64,000 nucleotides of DNA from NCBI RefSeq assembly GCF_001550065.1, contig NZ_LRUB01000024.1, positions 1-64,000 on the forward strand. The letters are read 5' to 3'. Source of the stretch: Kordiimonas lipolytica. GTDB taxonomy: Bacteria; Pseudomonadota; Alphaproteobacteria; Sphingomonadales; Kordiimonadaceae. This document shows positions 28,098 to 36,259 of the stretch, one piece after another (within the stretch, counting starts at the first letter, position 1; every line of letters begins with the position of its first letter). The notes under the pieces are model-generated. The model was not told the DNA's origin, made no database searches, and was given only the letters and a program-made list of their open reading frames with translations. A program made the translations under genes and the position numbers.

Positions 28098-29096
28098 GTG
28101 ACCAATCGTGTTTTTTCGGGCGCCCAGCCCAGCGGCAATATGCATCTCGGCAACTATCTTGGTGCCTTCCGCAACTGGGCCCATCTGCAGGACGACTATG
28201 AATGCATTTACTGCGTCGTTGACATGCACGCGATCACTGTCTGGCAAGACCCGGAAAGCCTCAAGGACCAGGTGCGCGAAGCGGCCGCCGCTTATATTGC
28301 CTCTGGCGTGGACCCTTCGAAATCGATCCTTTTCAACCAGAGCCGCGTGCCCGGCCACGCGGAGCTCGCGTGGATTTTCAACTGTGTGGCACGGATTGGC
28401 TGGCTGAACCGCATGACCCAGTTCAAGGACAAGGCAGGCAAGAACCGCGAGAATGCGTCCGTAGGGCTTTATGTTTACCCGAACCTGATGGCGGCGGATA
28501 TTCTTCTGTATAAAGCCACGCACGTGCCGGTGGGCGAAGACCAGAAACAGCACCTGGAGCTGACCCGTGATATCGCACAGAAGTTCAACAACGACTTCGG
28601 AATCGAGCTGTTTCCGCTGACAGAGCCTGTGATCATGGGCGAAGGCGCGCGGGTGATGAGCCTGCGGGACGGCACCAAGAAGATGTCCAAGTCAGACCCG
28701 TCTGAGTACAGCCGCATCAACCTGAACGATGACGCCGACACGCTGGCGCTAAAGATCCGCAAGGCGAAAACGGACGCAGAGCTGCTGCCTGCGCTGTCGA
28801 AAGACCTTGAGGGCCGCCCTGAGGCCCAGAACCTTGTGGGCATTTATGCGGCGCTGATGGACATGAGCCGCGACGCGGTCTGTGGCCAGTTTGAAGGCAA
28901 GGGCTTTGGCGACTTCAAGAAGGCGCTCACTGAAGTGGTGGTCGACAAAGTCGCGCCCATCACCAACGAGATGACACGCCTGATGAACGACCCGGCTTAC
29001 ATCGACAGCATCCTCAAAGAGGGTGGCGAAAAGGCGCAGGCCATCGCAGAGCCGATCCTTGCGGACGTCAAGAAGGCAGTCGGCTTCCTTGCTTAG
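28098..29096 (+). CDS. trpS: Tryptophanyl-tRNA synthetase
   Basis: Class I aminoacyl-tRNA synthetase charging tRNA-Trp, 332 residues. The HIGH-type motif is in [17 protein letters not shown] near residues 7-23, and the KMSKS motif is KKMSKSDPS near 195. Upstream in-frame starts would add 28 residues without family similarity; the GTG at 28098 with GGAG upstream gives the usual N-terminus [13 protein letters not shown]. It follows murJ by about 100 bases. Confidence 0.96.
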   Translation: MTNRVFSGAQPSGNMHLGNYLGAFRNWAHLQDDYECIYCVVDMHAITVWQDPESLKDQVREAAAAYIASGVDPSKSILFNQSRVPGHAELAWIFNCVARIGWLNRMTQFKDKAGKNRENASVGLYVYPNLMAADILLYKATHVPVGEDQKQHLELTRDIAQKFNNDFGIELFPLTEPVIMGEGARVMSLRDGTKKMSKSDPSEYSRINLNDDADTLALKIRKAKTDAELLPALSKDLEGRPEAQNLVGIYAALMDMSRDAVCGQFEGKGFGDFKKALTEVVVDKVAPITNEMTRLMNDPAYIDSILKEGGEKAQAIAEPILADVKKAVGFLA

Positions 29097-29162
29097 GATA
29101 CCCTCCTCGTGACTTGCCACCTGATAGGCGAGTCCACCGCCTGCAACAGCATGAAATATAGA

Positions 29163-29189
29163 TTCGCCGGTCAAACCGGCGAATGACGA
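29163..29189. repeat. Palindromic intergenic repeat, copy 1
   Basis: Perfect 9-bp stem TTCGCCGGT / ACCGGCGAA with a 3-base loop, followed by TGACGA. Elements of the same design (palindrome then ATGACG) recur at 47842 and 59121. They resemble the short REP-like palindromes found between genes in many alphaproteobacteria. Confidence 0.6.
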
Positions 29190-29318
29190 AAGCGAGGACG
29201 CGCACAGCGTTCAGTTTCCGTTCAGCCAGCCTCTGGTAAAACTGCACCAAGACCTGAGCTCTGTCCTTGCGAACACAGCAAGGCCTGCTAGAGTGACGGT
29301 AATTGGAGAGAGAGGCTT

Positions 29319-29945
29319 ATGACTGCATTCATGTCCCGATTGAAACCTGTTCTGGCCGGCGCGATGGCGCTCGCCGTGGCAGCCTGCACCAATACCTTCC
29401 GAAGCGACGTGGCCACCTTCCACGAACTTCCGGCCCCGAGCGGAGAAAAGGTTTCCATCCTGCCAATGGACGAGGCGAAGCAGGACAGCCTGGAGTTTCG
29501 CCAGTATGCCGCGATTCTTGGCAATCACCTGCGCCTTGAAGGTTATGAGCAAGCCGGCAATGGCAAGCCCGACCTGATCGTGGGCTTCGATGTCATGATC
29601 AACGATGGCCGCGAAAAGCTGGACACTCGCATGGGTTTTTCGGGTCCTCGCCCCTTCTATTGGCGCAGCTATTGGCACTATGGCTATTTCTGGGACCCGT
29701 ATGACCCCTTCTACCGCCACAACACCGAAGTGGTGGCGCGCACGGTTTATACCGCCACGCTGGTGATGGAAGTCCGGAAACCCGACGGCACGCTGCTGTT
29801 CGAAGGCCGCGCGGAAACCGAAACCCGCACCAAAGCCGTGCCTGAGGTCGTGCCGCTGCTCGCCGAAGCCCTGTTCGTGGAGTTCCCCGGACCATCAGGC
29901 GTGACCCGGCATATCCGGGTCGACCTGGACGATACGGGCAAATAA
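29319..29945 (+). CDS. DUF4136 lipoprotein
   Basis: A 208-residue exported lipoprotein of the DUF4136 family, function unknown. The signal peptide ends in a lipobox LAVAAC with the modified cysteine at 23. The mature part holds family features: SYDLIVGF-like strand DLIVGFDVMIND, an aromatic Tyr/Trp-rich stretch (WRSYWHYGYFWDPY, about residues 112-128) and a C-terminal strand region with TLVMEVRKPDGTLLFEGRAE. The mature chain lacks Asp at +2, so outer-membrane sorting is likely. It is monocistronic with its own terminator. Confidence 0.8.
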   Translation: MTAFMSRLKPVLAGAMALAVAACTNTFRSDVATFHELPAPSGEKVSILPMDEAKQDSLEFRQYAAILGNHLRLEGYEQAGNGKPDLIVGFDVMINDGREKLDTRMGFSGPRPFYWRSYWHYGYFWDPYDPFYRHNTEVVARTVYTATLVMEVRKPDGTLLFEGRAETETRTKAVPEVVPLLAEALFVEFPGPSGVTRHIRVDLDDTGK

Positions 29946-29967
29946 ACCCCGCCAAATGAGATGTCAG

Positions 29968-29994
29968 AGCCCCGGTCCACCGCCGGGGCTTTTT
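29968..29994 (+). terminator. Intrinsic terminator after the DUF4136 gene
   Basis: AGCCCCGG (29968-29975) pairs with CCGGGGCT (29983-29990) across a 7-base loop, followed by a run of Ts. It lies 23 bases after the stop codon. Confidence 0.88.
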
Positions 29995-30059
29995 ATTGCC
30001 AGGGCTAAAAATACTTTTTAAACAGGTGGGTAGCGAAAGAGGCCAAGGGAACACTCCGC

Positions 30060-30581
30060 ATGGAGCGAAAATCACATTTCTTTCCACTTCAAAGGCCGAC
30101 ATTTTTGGCTTTCAACTGCTTTCTTATCATGTTGGGCATTCTTGCAGTGGCTGCATCCATTCACGCCGGAGTGACTTGGTATGAGCAGGGCACCGAAAGC
30201 CTGAACAGGTTCGGACGCTTGTTTCCTATTTCTTTGGCTGGTGGCTTACTCCTCCTTTACATCATTGCAAAGCCACTAACGACGAGTAACGCTGGGCTTT
30301 TCGTCTCCGAAGCAATCTTTGGATTTCAAGGCGCGGCGTTTCAAAAACAAAATGTCTACAAAATCGGCGACATAGAAGCGTTGGAAGTGCGATCCCTGAA
30401 GCTGATTCCATTTCTTATGTGGACCGACAATCTCCTTAGTGTGACATTGAGGACGAACGGCAAGAGACGGATACTCAATCTCAACTGCGACCAATTCGGC
30501 TGCAAGAGTGCAGAAGTTCTGGCTTTGCTGGAAGAAAGCCGCTCACAATTGGCTCCAGCGTCGGGCTTTTTAGGGGAATAA
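30060..30581 (+). CDS. Two-helix membrane protein of unknown function, paralog A
   Basis: A 173-residue protein I do not recognise. Two hydrophobic helices (about 14-36 and 52-71) with a short loop are followed by a soluble C-terminal domain rich in predicted strands: GLFVSEAIFGFQG, LIPFLMWTDNLLSVTL and the diagnostic block NLNCDQFGCKSAEVLALLEE. The next gene encodes a homologous protein. The layout recalls small PH-like membrane-anchored proteins (for example the STM3941 group), but that is only a resemblance. The region has lower GC than its neighbours, suggesting horizontal gain or relaxed codon use. The start is the first ATG and has no strong Shine-Dalgarno. Confidence 0.6.
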   Translation: MERKSHFFPLQRPTFLAFNCFLIMLGILAVAASIHAGVTWYEQGTESLNRFGRLFPISLAGGLLLLYIIAKPLTTSNAGLFVSEAIFGFQGAAFQKQNVYKIGDIEALEVRSLKLIPFLMWTDNLLSVTLRTNGKRRILNLNCDQFGCKSAEVLALLEESRSQLAPASGFLGE

Positions 30582-30625
30582 GATTGAAATGAGTTTTGAT
30601 TCTTCAGAAGACAGATGTGGATTTA

Positions 30626-31120
30626 ATGAGCAAGCAAGAACACTTTTTTAAACTGCGAAAATTGGCATTTATCAGGTTTAATATAATCGTGTACGCGGCA
30701 GGCTTTCTGATGTTGGTTGTGTCCTTGGAGACGCTGTTGAAATGGCAAGAAATTGGGTTTTTCAATCTGACGCCGCTAGAGCGCTTAGTGCCTGTGGTTT
30801 TGATCGCTGGCGCAGTTTTTCTTTACATATTCGTGAGACCTTTGGTCTGGGGCAATCCGGGATACTGGATCGGCGAGAATGAGTTTGGGTTTAAGGGTGT
30901 TGGCTCGCAAAAGTATAATATTCATACTTACCCTGAAATCGAAGGACTGGAGCTATCGTATACTAAATTGGTTCCCTTCTTGATTTGGACAGAAAACGTC
31001 TTGCGGATAACCTTAAAGAAAAACGGCAGACGGACGACCATAAACCTAAATTGCGATTACTTTGGCTGCCGTAGTTCAGACCTTCTGAGGCTTCTGAAAG
31101 AAAGATGCTCCAAGCAATAG
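30626..31120 (+). CDS. Two-helix membrane protein of unknown function, paralog B
   Basis: A 164-residue homolog of the preceding gene: two hydrophobic helices (about 18-38 and 52-72) and the same C-terminal blocks, LVPFLIWTENVLRITL and NLNCDYFGCRSSDLLRLLKE. The two proteins share order and spacing of all features but have diverged widely, so they are an old tandem duplication. The open frame extends upstream to a TTG at 30596. A separate 20-codon frame (30589-30651) overlaps the start in another frame. The two cysteines in NCDxFGC are conserved in both copies. Function unknown. Confidence 0.6.
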   Translation: MSKQEHFFKLRKLAFIRFNIIVYAAGFLMLVVSLETLLKWQEIGFFNLTPLERLVPVVLIAGAVFLYIFVRPLVWGNPGYWIGENEFGFKGVGSQKYNIHTYPEIEGLELSYTKLVPFLIWTENVLRITLKKNGRRTTINLNCDYFGCRSSDLLRLLKERCSKQ

Positions 31121-31178
31121 AGTCTATAGCCCCGGGAAATCCGGGGACATAATACTTAATTAGTTTGCGCGGTTAAAA

Positions 31179-31211
31179 GGGCACATTTTGGGCCCTATGG
31201 GTGTGCCCTTT
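31179..31211. repeat. 33-base palindromic repeat, copy 1
   Basis: These 33 bases occur, exactly and in reverse complement, at 45812-45844. The unit has GGGCACA and TGTGCCC arms with GGGCCC in the loop, so each copy can fold as a hairpin. Further TGTGCCC units and a T run follow here (31212-31224). It is in the intergenic region after paralog B. Confidence 0.75.
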
Positions 31212-31289
31212 GTGTGCCCTTTTTCCCTATCGAGTGCCCAAAATTCTCACGTTATTTCAGGCTGAAATGCCTTCCTGCAAAAAATGGCC

Positions 31290-31314
31290 AGGCCGCCCCG
31301 TGAGGCGGCCTTTT
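31290..31314 (+). terminator. Intrinsic terminator between convergent genes
   Basis: AGGCCGCC (31290-31297) pairs with GGCGGCCT (31304-31311) and is followed by TTTT. It lies between the end of the paralog pair and the end of the minus-strand MBL-fold gene and could serve both directions. Confidence 0.8.
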
Positions 31315-31339
31315 CAAATGATGTCACACAAAACCCGGC

Positions 31340-32233
31340 TTACAGGCTTTTATAGATAAAACCCGCAACCTTGCTGGCCCAGCCGTCGCTGAACTGGATC
31401 AGGTCATAGTCCTTGAAGGGGTCCATGGCTTCAACTTCCTCAAGCGTTTTGCCGTCCGCCTTCAGCTTCGCCACAATCTCCCTCAGTTCGCCCATCGTCT
31501 GGCGGTAGGTCACCAGCCCCGCCTTGTCCGTCACCTGGCCGTGGCCCGGGATCACGATCGTTTCGTCATCCGCAGCTGCGATGGCCATGTCGAGCCCTGC
31601 CAGCACGCCGTCGATATCGCCGCCGTTATCGACATCAATGAAAGGGAACATGCCGTTAAACATGATATCCCCCATATGGATCACGTTCGAGCTTTGGAAA
31701 TGGATGATGCTGTCGCCGTCCGTGTGGGCGTTCTTGACAAAAATGATCCGCGCATCGTCGCCATTCATATGCAGCGACATCTCTGAATTAAAGGTGATGG
31801 AGGGCAGCGCCACCTTGGGCTGGGGGTCCATCTTCATGCCAAATGATTTGATAAAGGCGCCTTCGCTCAGGCGCTGGCGAACATTGTCATGCGCCACAAT
31901 CACTGCCGCATCGCCCAGATTTTCGTTGCCGCCTGTATGATCCCCGTGAAAGTGGGTGTTGATCACATAGCGGATTGGCGCGTCAGAGATTGCCGCGATC
32001 GCCGCCTTAATCTTGCCCGTGAGCGGAGCGTACTGGTCATCGATCAGGATGATGCCGTCCTCGCCCACCGACAGGCCAAGGTTTCCCCCTTGACCATAAA
32101 GGGCATAAAGTCCGCCACGGAGTGGCTGTGTCTTGATTTCAACCTTGTCCCAGTCCTGTGCAAAGGCACCGCCGGTCAGGCCCGCAAGCAGTGCCCCGCC
32201 CACCAGGGCTTTGGCCCAGATCGATTTCTTCAT
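31340..32233 (-). CDS. Exported MBL-fold metallo-hydrolase
   Basis: A 297-residue metallo-beta-lactamase-fold hydrolase with an N-terminal signal peptide (cleavage probably after GAFA, about residue 25). The zinc motif is T-H94-F-H96-G-D98-H99; NAHTDGDSIIHF and IPGHGQVTD supply the further ligands. It resembles the periplasmic quinoprotein-relay/SoxH-like MBL group more than true B3 beta-lactamases, and the substrate is unknown. It is transcribed alone, with a 277-base region separating it from the divergent ddl gene in which I see no gene. Confidence 0.82.
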   Translation of the reverse strand: MKKSIWAKALVGGALLAGLTGGAFAQDWDKVEIKTQPLRGGLYALYGQGGNLGLSVGEDGIILIDDQYAPLTGKIKAAIAAISDAPIRYVINTHFHGDHTGGNENLGDAAVIVAHDNVRQRLSEGAFIKSFGMKMDPQPKVALPSITFNSEMSLHMNGDDARIIFVKNAHTDGDSIIHFQSSNVIHMGDIMFNGMFPFIDVDNGGDIDGVLAGLDMAIAAADDETIVIPGHGQVTDKAGLVTYRQTMGELREIVAKLKADGKTLEEVEAMDPFKDYDLIQFSDGWASKVAGFIYKSL

Positions 32234-32510
32234 CTCATGCTCCCAAAACTTGTCTAAGTTTGATCTATATCCGTTGGCGGGAAGTTTAGGGTTTTTGCGC
32301 CTGTCGTCAATTGACAGCTTGGTGAATGCCGCTGCCCAATCCCAAGTCAGCGCCCCATCCCTGCCATCAAAGTGCCAAGCTTTGCGCTTTTAGTGGCCGC
32401 GGGCTTGGATTAGCCTTTGCCCAAAAGCCACTAATTGGCTACATGAATAAGGAGCCCGGTGGCTGATGGCTAGCCGGGCACAGTTTTGGTTTCATCAAGG
32501 GGGAGCGCCC

Positions 32511-33740
32511 GTGGCCCAGAAGAAGGTCATTGCAGTCATTTTTGGCGGAAGAAGCGTGGAGCATGATGTCAGCGTGCTCACAGGCTTGCAGTTTCTTGAG
32601 GCGCTTGATCCCGGACAGTATGACGGCCTGCCCATCTATGTGGACCCGCTGGGCCAGTGGTGGACGGGAGATGCGCTCACCAAGCGGGCGCACTATCCGC
32701 TCAAAAGCGACAAACACAAGGACCTGCGGCAAGTGATGCTGGACCTGGCAACACCCGCAAACGGTCGGCCGCAGCTGGTGTCCTTCACCAAGGGCCTGAT
32801 GGGCGAGAAACGCACCGTGGTCCCGTTCGACCTGATGGTGCCTGCGATCCACGGATCAAACGGCGAAGACGGCTCGCTGCAGGGGATGCTTGAGTTTGCC
32901 GATATCCCGTTCGCGGGCTGCCGGTCTTTGGGGGCTGCAGCCACGATGGACAAGGTATTCGCCAAATCGGTGGCGCGCGCAGGGGGCATCAACGTACTGC
33001 CGGAGCTTGCTCTCACACGCCCGGCGAAGGGTACCTTCCTTGACCCCGATATCCTTGAAGGCCAGCTCAAGGGCGCCTTTGGCGATATCGCTTTCCCCTA
33101 TATCGTCAAACCCTGCAACCTGGGCTCAAGCGTTGGTGTGGGCAAGGCCGACGATATGGACGGTCTCATCGCCGCACTCATGTCCGCCTTTAGGCTCGAC
33201 AGCCGCGTGATCGTCGAACCCTTCGTCGCCAACCTGACAGAATATAATATCGCAGCGCGCCGGGAAGCTTCGGGCGCTATTGTTACTTCGGCGATCGAGC
33301 GCCCCCTGCGGGAGGCCGAGCTGCTTGATTTCAAGAACAAGTATCTGGCGGGCGGCGAGCCGGGTGGCCCGAAGCTCGACACAGGCCCAAGCGAAGGCAT
33401 GGCCTCCCTCAATCGGGAGCTGAACCCTGCAGATCTCAAACCCGAGCAGGAGCGCTTCATCCGCGACAGCGCAAGCCGCATGTTCGACCTTCTGTCGCTG
33501 GGTGGCAGTGTGCGCATAGATTTCCTCTCGAACAGCGAAAGCGGCGAATTGTGGCTCAATGAGGTGAACACCATCCCCGGTTCCTTCGCCTATTTCCTTT
33601 GGGAAGCAGCAGCTGAGCCCATGACCTTCCTCGAGCTCACGTCGGCAATCGTGGAAGAAGGCTTTCGCCTGTCTGCCGACAGGCTTGGCAGCACAGACAA
33701 GGGCCTGGGCGGCGCCACGATTTTCATGAGCAAGGACTGA
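32511..33740 (+). CDS. Divergent D-alanine-D-alanine ligase
   Basis: ATP-grasp ligase of the Ddl family, 409 residues against 300-370 for typical Ddl. Family blocks present: VIFGGRSVEHDVSVLTG at the N-terminus, PAIHGSNGEDGSLQGMLE, PYIVKPCNLGSSVGVGKA, and the Mg-binding LNEVNTIPGS. The segment between EYNIAARRE and NEVN is enlarged, and the C-terminus reads FAYFLWEAAAEPMTF instead of the usual PGFT...SMYP. It would join two D-amino acids (D-Ala-D-Ala by analogy), but the dipeptide made is uncertain. A GTG at 32511 with GGGGGAG upstream is chosen. The next two genes follow within 13 bases or overlap, forming a cassette. Confidence 0.85.
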   Translation: MAQKKVIAVIFGGRSVEHDVSVLTGLQFLEALDPGQYDGLPIYVDPLGQWWTGDALTKRAHYPLKSDKHKDLRQVMLDLATPANGRPQLVSFTKGLMGEKRTVVPFDLMVPAIHGSNGEDGSLQGMLEFADIPFAGCRSLGAAATMDKVFAKSVARAGGINVLPELALTRPAKGTFLDPDILEGQLKGAFGDIAFPYIVKPCNLGSSVGVGKADDMDGLIAALMSAFRLDSRVIVEPFVANLTEYNIAARREASGAIVTSAIERPLREAELLDFKNKYLAGGEPGGPKLDTGPSEGMASLNRELNPADLKPEQERFIRDSASRMFDLLSLGGSVRIDFLSNSESGELWLNEVNTIPGSFAYFLWEAAAEPMTFLELTSAIVEEGFRLSADRLGSTDKGLGGATIFMSKD

Positions 33741-33753
33741 CACAGGTACCCGC

Positions 33754-34536
33754 ATGACCGCGAACACCCCAAAGTGGCATTATCAAGAGGTCGGCACAGA
33801 AGTGACAGACGGCGAGGGACAGTCCTTCGTATGGCTTCATGGCTGGGGTCAGGATGGCGCGTCCATGATGCGGCTCGCTGACCTGTTCAAGACCGAAGGA
33901 CGCCACCGGATCTACGACCAGCCGGGTTTCGGCCAGACAGACCGGCTTCCGGACGGTGCTGGGACGGAAGATTATGCGGATGCCCTGGCGCTTGAACTTG
34001 AGAAGATCGGTCCTCAGCAACATATTTTTATCGGCCATAGTTTTGGTGGTCGGGTTTCTGTCCAGATGGCCGCAAGGCACCCGCACCTGGTGAAAGCCAT
34101 CGTGCTGATTGGCGGTGCTGGCCTAAAGCGCCGGCGCTCTCTGGCTTTTCGGCTGCGAGCCGCAACACTTAAACTCATTGGTCGTCTGGCCCGATTTTCC
34201 GACAAACTGTTTGGCACCAGTTTCCGTGAAGCCTATGCGAAACATTTTGGCAGCGCAGACTATAAGAACGCAGGCCCCTTGCGCCCAACCTTTGTGAAGG
34301 TGGTGAATGAAAACCTGATACAGGAAGCCAAGGCCGTGCGTTGTCCTGCTCTTTTGATCTATGGGTCTGACGATACGGAAGCCCCACCCGAAATCGGGCG
34401 CAAGTATGAACAGTTGATGCCCATCGCCCGCTTCACCGAAGTGAAGGGCTTCAACCATTGGGATATCCTGACCCGCGGTGCCTACCAATGTCAGGCACTG
34501 ATCAAATCCTTCCTAAAGGATGTGCGAGATGATTGA
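33754..34536 (+). CDS. Alpha/beta hydrolase
   Basis: A 260-residue alpha/beta-hydrolase-fold protein, probably cytoplasmic. It has an oxyanion-type LHGWGQDG near 28-35, the nucleophile elbow GHSFGG with S96, an acidic residue in YGSDDTE (D206/D207) and H235 in FNHWD. The lid carries a basic, Leu-rich segment (KRRRSLAFRLRAATLKLIGRLARF, about 125-148) that could touch membrane or lipid. The substrate is unknown. It starts 13 bases after ddl and its end overlaps the Mur ligase start, so it belongs to the cassette and might act on a peptide or ester of the product. Confidence 0.83.
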   Translation: MTANTPKWHYQEVGTEVTDGEGQSFVWLHGWGQDGASMMRLADLFKTEGRHRIYDQPGFGQTDRLPDGAGTEDYADALALELEKIGPQQHIFIGHSFGGRVSVQMAARHPHLVKAIVLIGGAGLKRRRSLAFRLRAATLKLIGRLARFSDKLFGTSFREAYAKHFGSADYKNAGPLRPTFVKVVNENLIQEAKAVRCPALLIYGSDDTEAPPEIGRKYEQLMPIARFTEVKGFNHWDILTRGAYQCQALIKSFLKDVRDD

Positions 34537-36259
34537 CGCGATTATGCCATACCTCTGGCCTGCACTTGCGGCCCTCACAGCGCTCTATTTTGCTTATGAG
34601 CGCGGCCTGGCGCTTATGATGTTCTTCCAGCAGGAAGAATATGACGCACCGCGTTTTTTCAACTGGCTTCGTGACAACAAAGCATATGACCGGCGTACGA
34701 GTGCATGGCTGGTTCTGGCTGTTCTTGCTGGTATAGTGCCACATCTGCCTGTCCTGTCGGAGATGACGGACCTTGCCACAATCCTGCTGGCAATCGGCTG
34801 GGTTCCGATTTTCCTGGGCTTTGGCCACGGTGTTCTGCGCTCCCGCGCTATCCGCACGCAATCCAAAAAGCCGTTGGTGCAGACTGCGCGGGTCAAGCGC
34901 ATCCTTACGGTCTATATGGGGCTTTCTGCTGCTTTGTTGGTGATTATTGTGCTGGCGGCGCAACTGGCGCCGCAAGGCACCAATTATGCCCTTCAACTGG
35001 ACCGGTCCGGCATCGGCTTTGCGGCCATGACTTTCAACTGGGAAGCTGTCCTGCTGGCCGTGCTTCTTCTCGGTTTCGTGCAGGCGCCGCCCATGATGCT
35101 GGTGCTTGCCAACAAGCTTTTGGAGCCCGCCGAAGAACGTGTCAAAGCCAAATTCAGGCAGGAGGCGATTGATAAGTTTGCTGAGCTGCAACCCAAAGTG
35201 ATTGCCATCACCGGGTCGTTTGGCAAGACATCCACCAAGCATATTCTGAACCATATTCTGGCAGCGGCCGCCCCAACGCTTGCGACCCCCGGCAGTGTCA
35301 ACACAGACATGGGCATCACGCGGGTGATCCGCGAACAGCTAAAGCCGGAGCACCAGTTTTTCATCGTTGAAATGGGCGCTTATGGCCCCGGTTCCATTGC
35401 GCGGCTGTGCACGCTGACGCCGCCGGATGTATCGCTGATTACGGCTGTGGGTGCCGCGCATTATGAACGCTTCAAGTCGCTTGAGACTGTGGCCCGCGCC
35501 AAATTCGAGATTGCCGAAGCAGCTTTCGCGCGGGGCGGCAAGGTTGTGGTGAATTGCGCCGGTATCGAAGACCGTCTGCTGGACGAACGCATGTCGGCTG
35601 TCAAAGGCGCCTATACACTGGTGGGTGAGGGCAAGGATGTCTCCTTTGACGGCTTCGACGCCACCAAAGACGGACTTACTGTGCATGTCACTGAAGGCGG
35701 TGAAAAACATGCTCTCAAGGTGCCCCTTTATGGGCGCCACCAAGCGGGCAACATTGCCCTTGCAGCCGCGACCGCACGGGCCCTGGGCCTGCCGTGGGCA
35801 GCCATCAAAGGCGGGCTGGCAAGCATGCCGCAAATCAGACACCGGCTGGAAGTAAGCCGCAGCACAGGCCAGCCGACGATTATCAACGACGCCTACAACT
35901 CAAACCCTGTGGGTTTCGCAGCAGCCCTTGAAACGCTTGATGTACTGGTGGATGAGGGCGGCAGGCGCATCCTTGTGACCCCGGGCATGGTAGAACTGGG
36001 CGACAAGCACGAAGAAGAACACGCCCATTTGGGCGCGCTGGCGGCAAGGCACTGCGATATCGTTGCAGTCGTGACGCCGGACCGCATCCCCACCTTTGTG
36101 AAAGCGCTGGAGAAAGCCAATGACGGGCATGTCACGGTCATGACTTTCGCAAAACAGGAAGATGCCGAAACATGGGTGCGCAGCCACTGGAAAGCCGGGG
36201 ACGCAGTTCTGTTTGAGAATAACCTGCCGGACCTCTATGAGGCGAAAGTGAGCTTCTAA
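34529..36259 (+). CDS. MurF-like Mur ligase with N-terminal membrane domain
   Basis: A 576-residue protein. The first 200 residues hold about five hydrophobic helices (near 8-25, 60-80, 84-103, 125-147 and 170-195). The rest is a Mur ligase: ATP-binding TGSFGKTST at 228-236, a central domain with FIVEMGAYGPGSIARL, and the C-terminal domain with HRLEVSRS and IINDAYNSNP. The last two motifs are typical of MurF, which adds D-Ala-D-Ala to the UDP-muramyl tripeptide, but normal MurF is soluble. The fusion suggests action on a membrane-bound acceptor such as a lipid-linked precursor (inference). The start at 34529 overlaps the hydrolase by 8 bases. It converges with the TPR gene. Confidence 0.82.
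   Translation: MIDAIMPYLWPALAALTALYFAYERGLALMMFFQQEEYDAPRFFNWLRDNKAYDRRTSAWLVLAVLAGIVPHLPVLSEMTDLATILLAIGWVPIFLGFGHGVLRSRAIRTQSKKPLVQTARVKRILTVYMGLSAALLVIIVLAAQLAPQGTNYALQLDRSGIGFAAMTFNWEAVLLAVLLLGFVQAPPMMLVLANKLLEPAEERVKAKFRQEAIDKFAELQPKVIAITGSFGKTSTKHILNHILAAAAPTLATPGSVNTDMGITRVIREQLKPEHQFFIVEMGAYGPGSIARLCTLTPPDVSLITAVGAAHYERFKSLETVARAKFEIAEAAFARGGKVVVNCAGIEDRLLDERMSAVKGAYTLVGEGKDVSFDGFDATKDGLTVHVTEGGEKHALKVPLYGRHQAGNIALAAATARALGLPWAAIKGGLASMPQIRHRLEVSRSTGQPTIINDAYNSNPVGFAAALETLDVLVDEGGRRILVTPGMVELGDKHEEEHAHLGALAARHCDIVAVVTPDRIPTFVKALEKANDGHVTVMTFAKQEDAETWVRSHWKAGDAVLFENNLPDLYEAKVSF

Noticed and set aside
31340..32233. Class B3 beta-lactamase (resistance gene)
   Set aside because: The fold and zinc motif fit, but the wider sequence resembles the general periplasmic MBL hydrolase group, so a resistance role is not supported.
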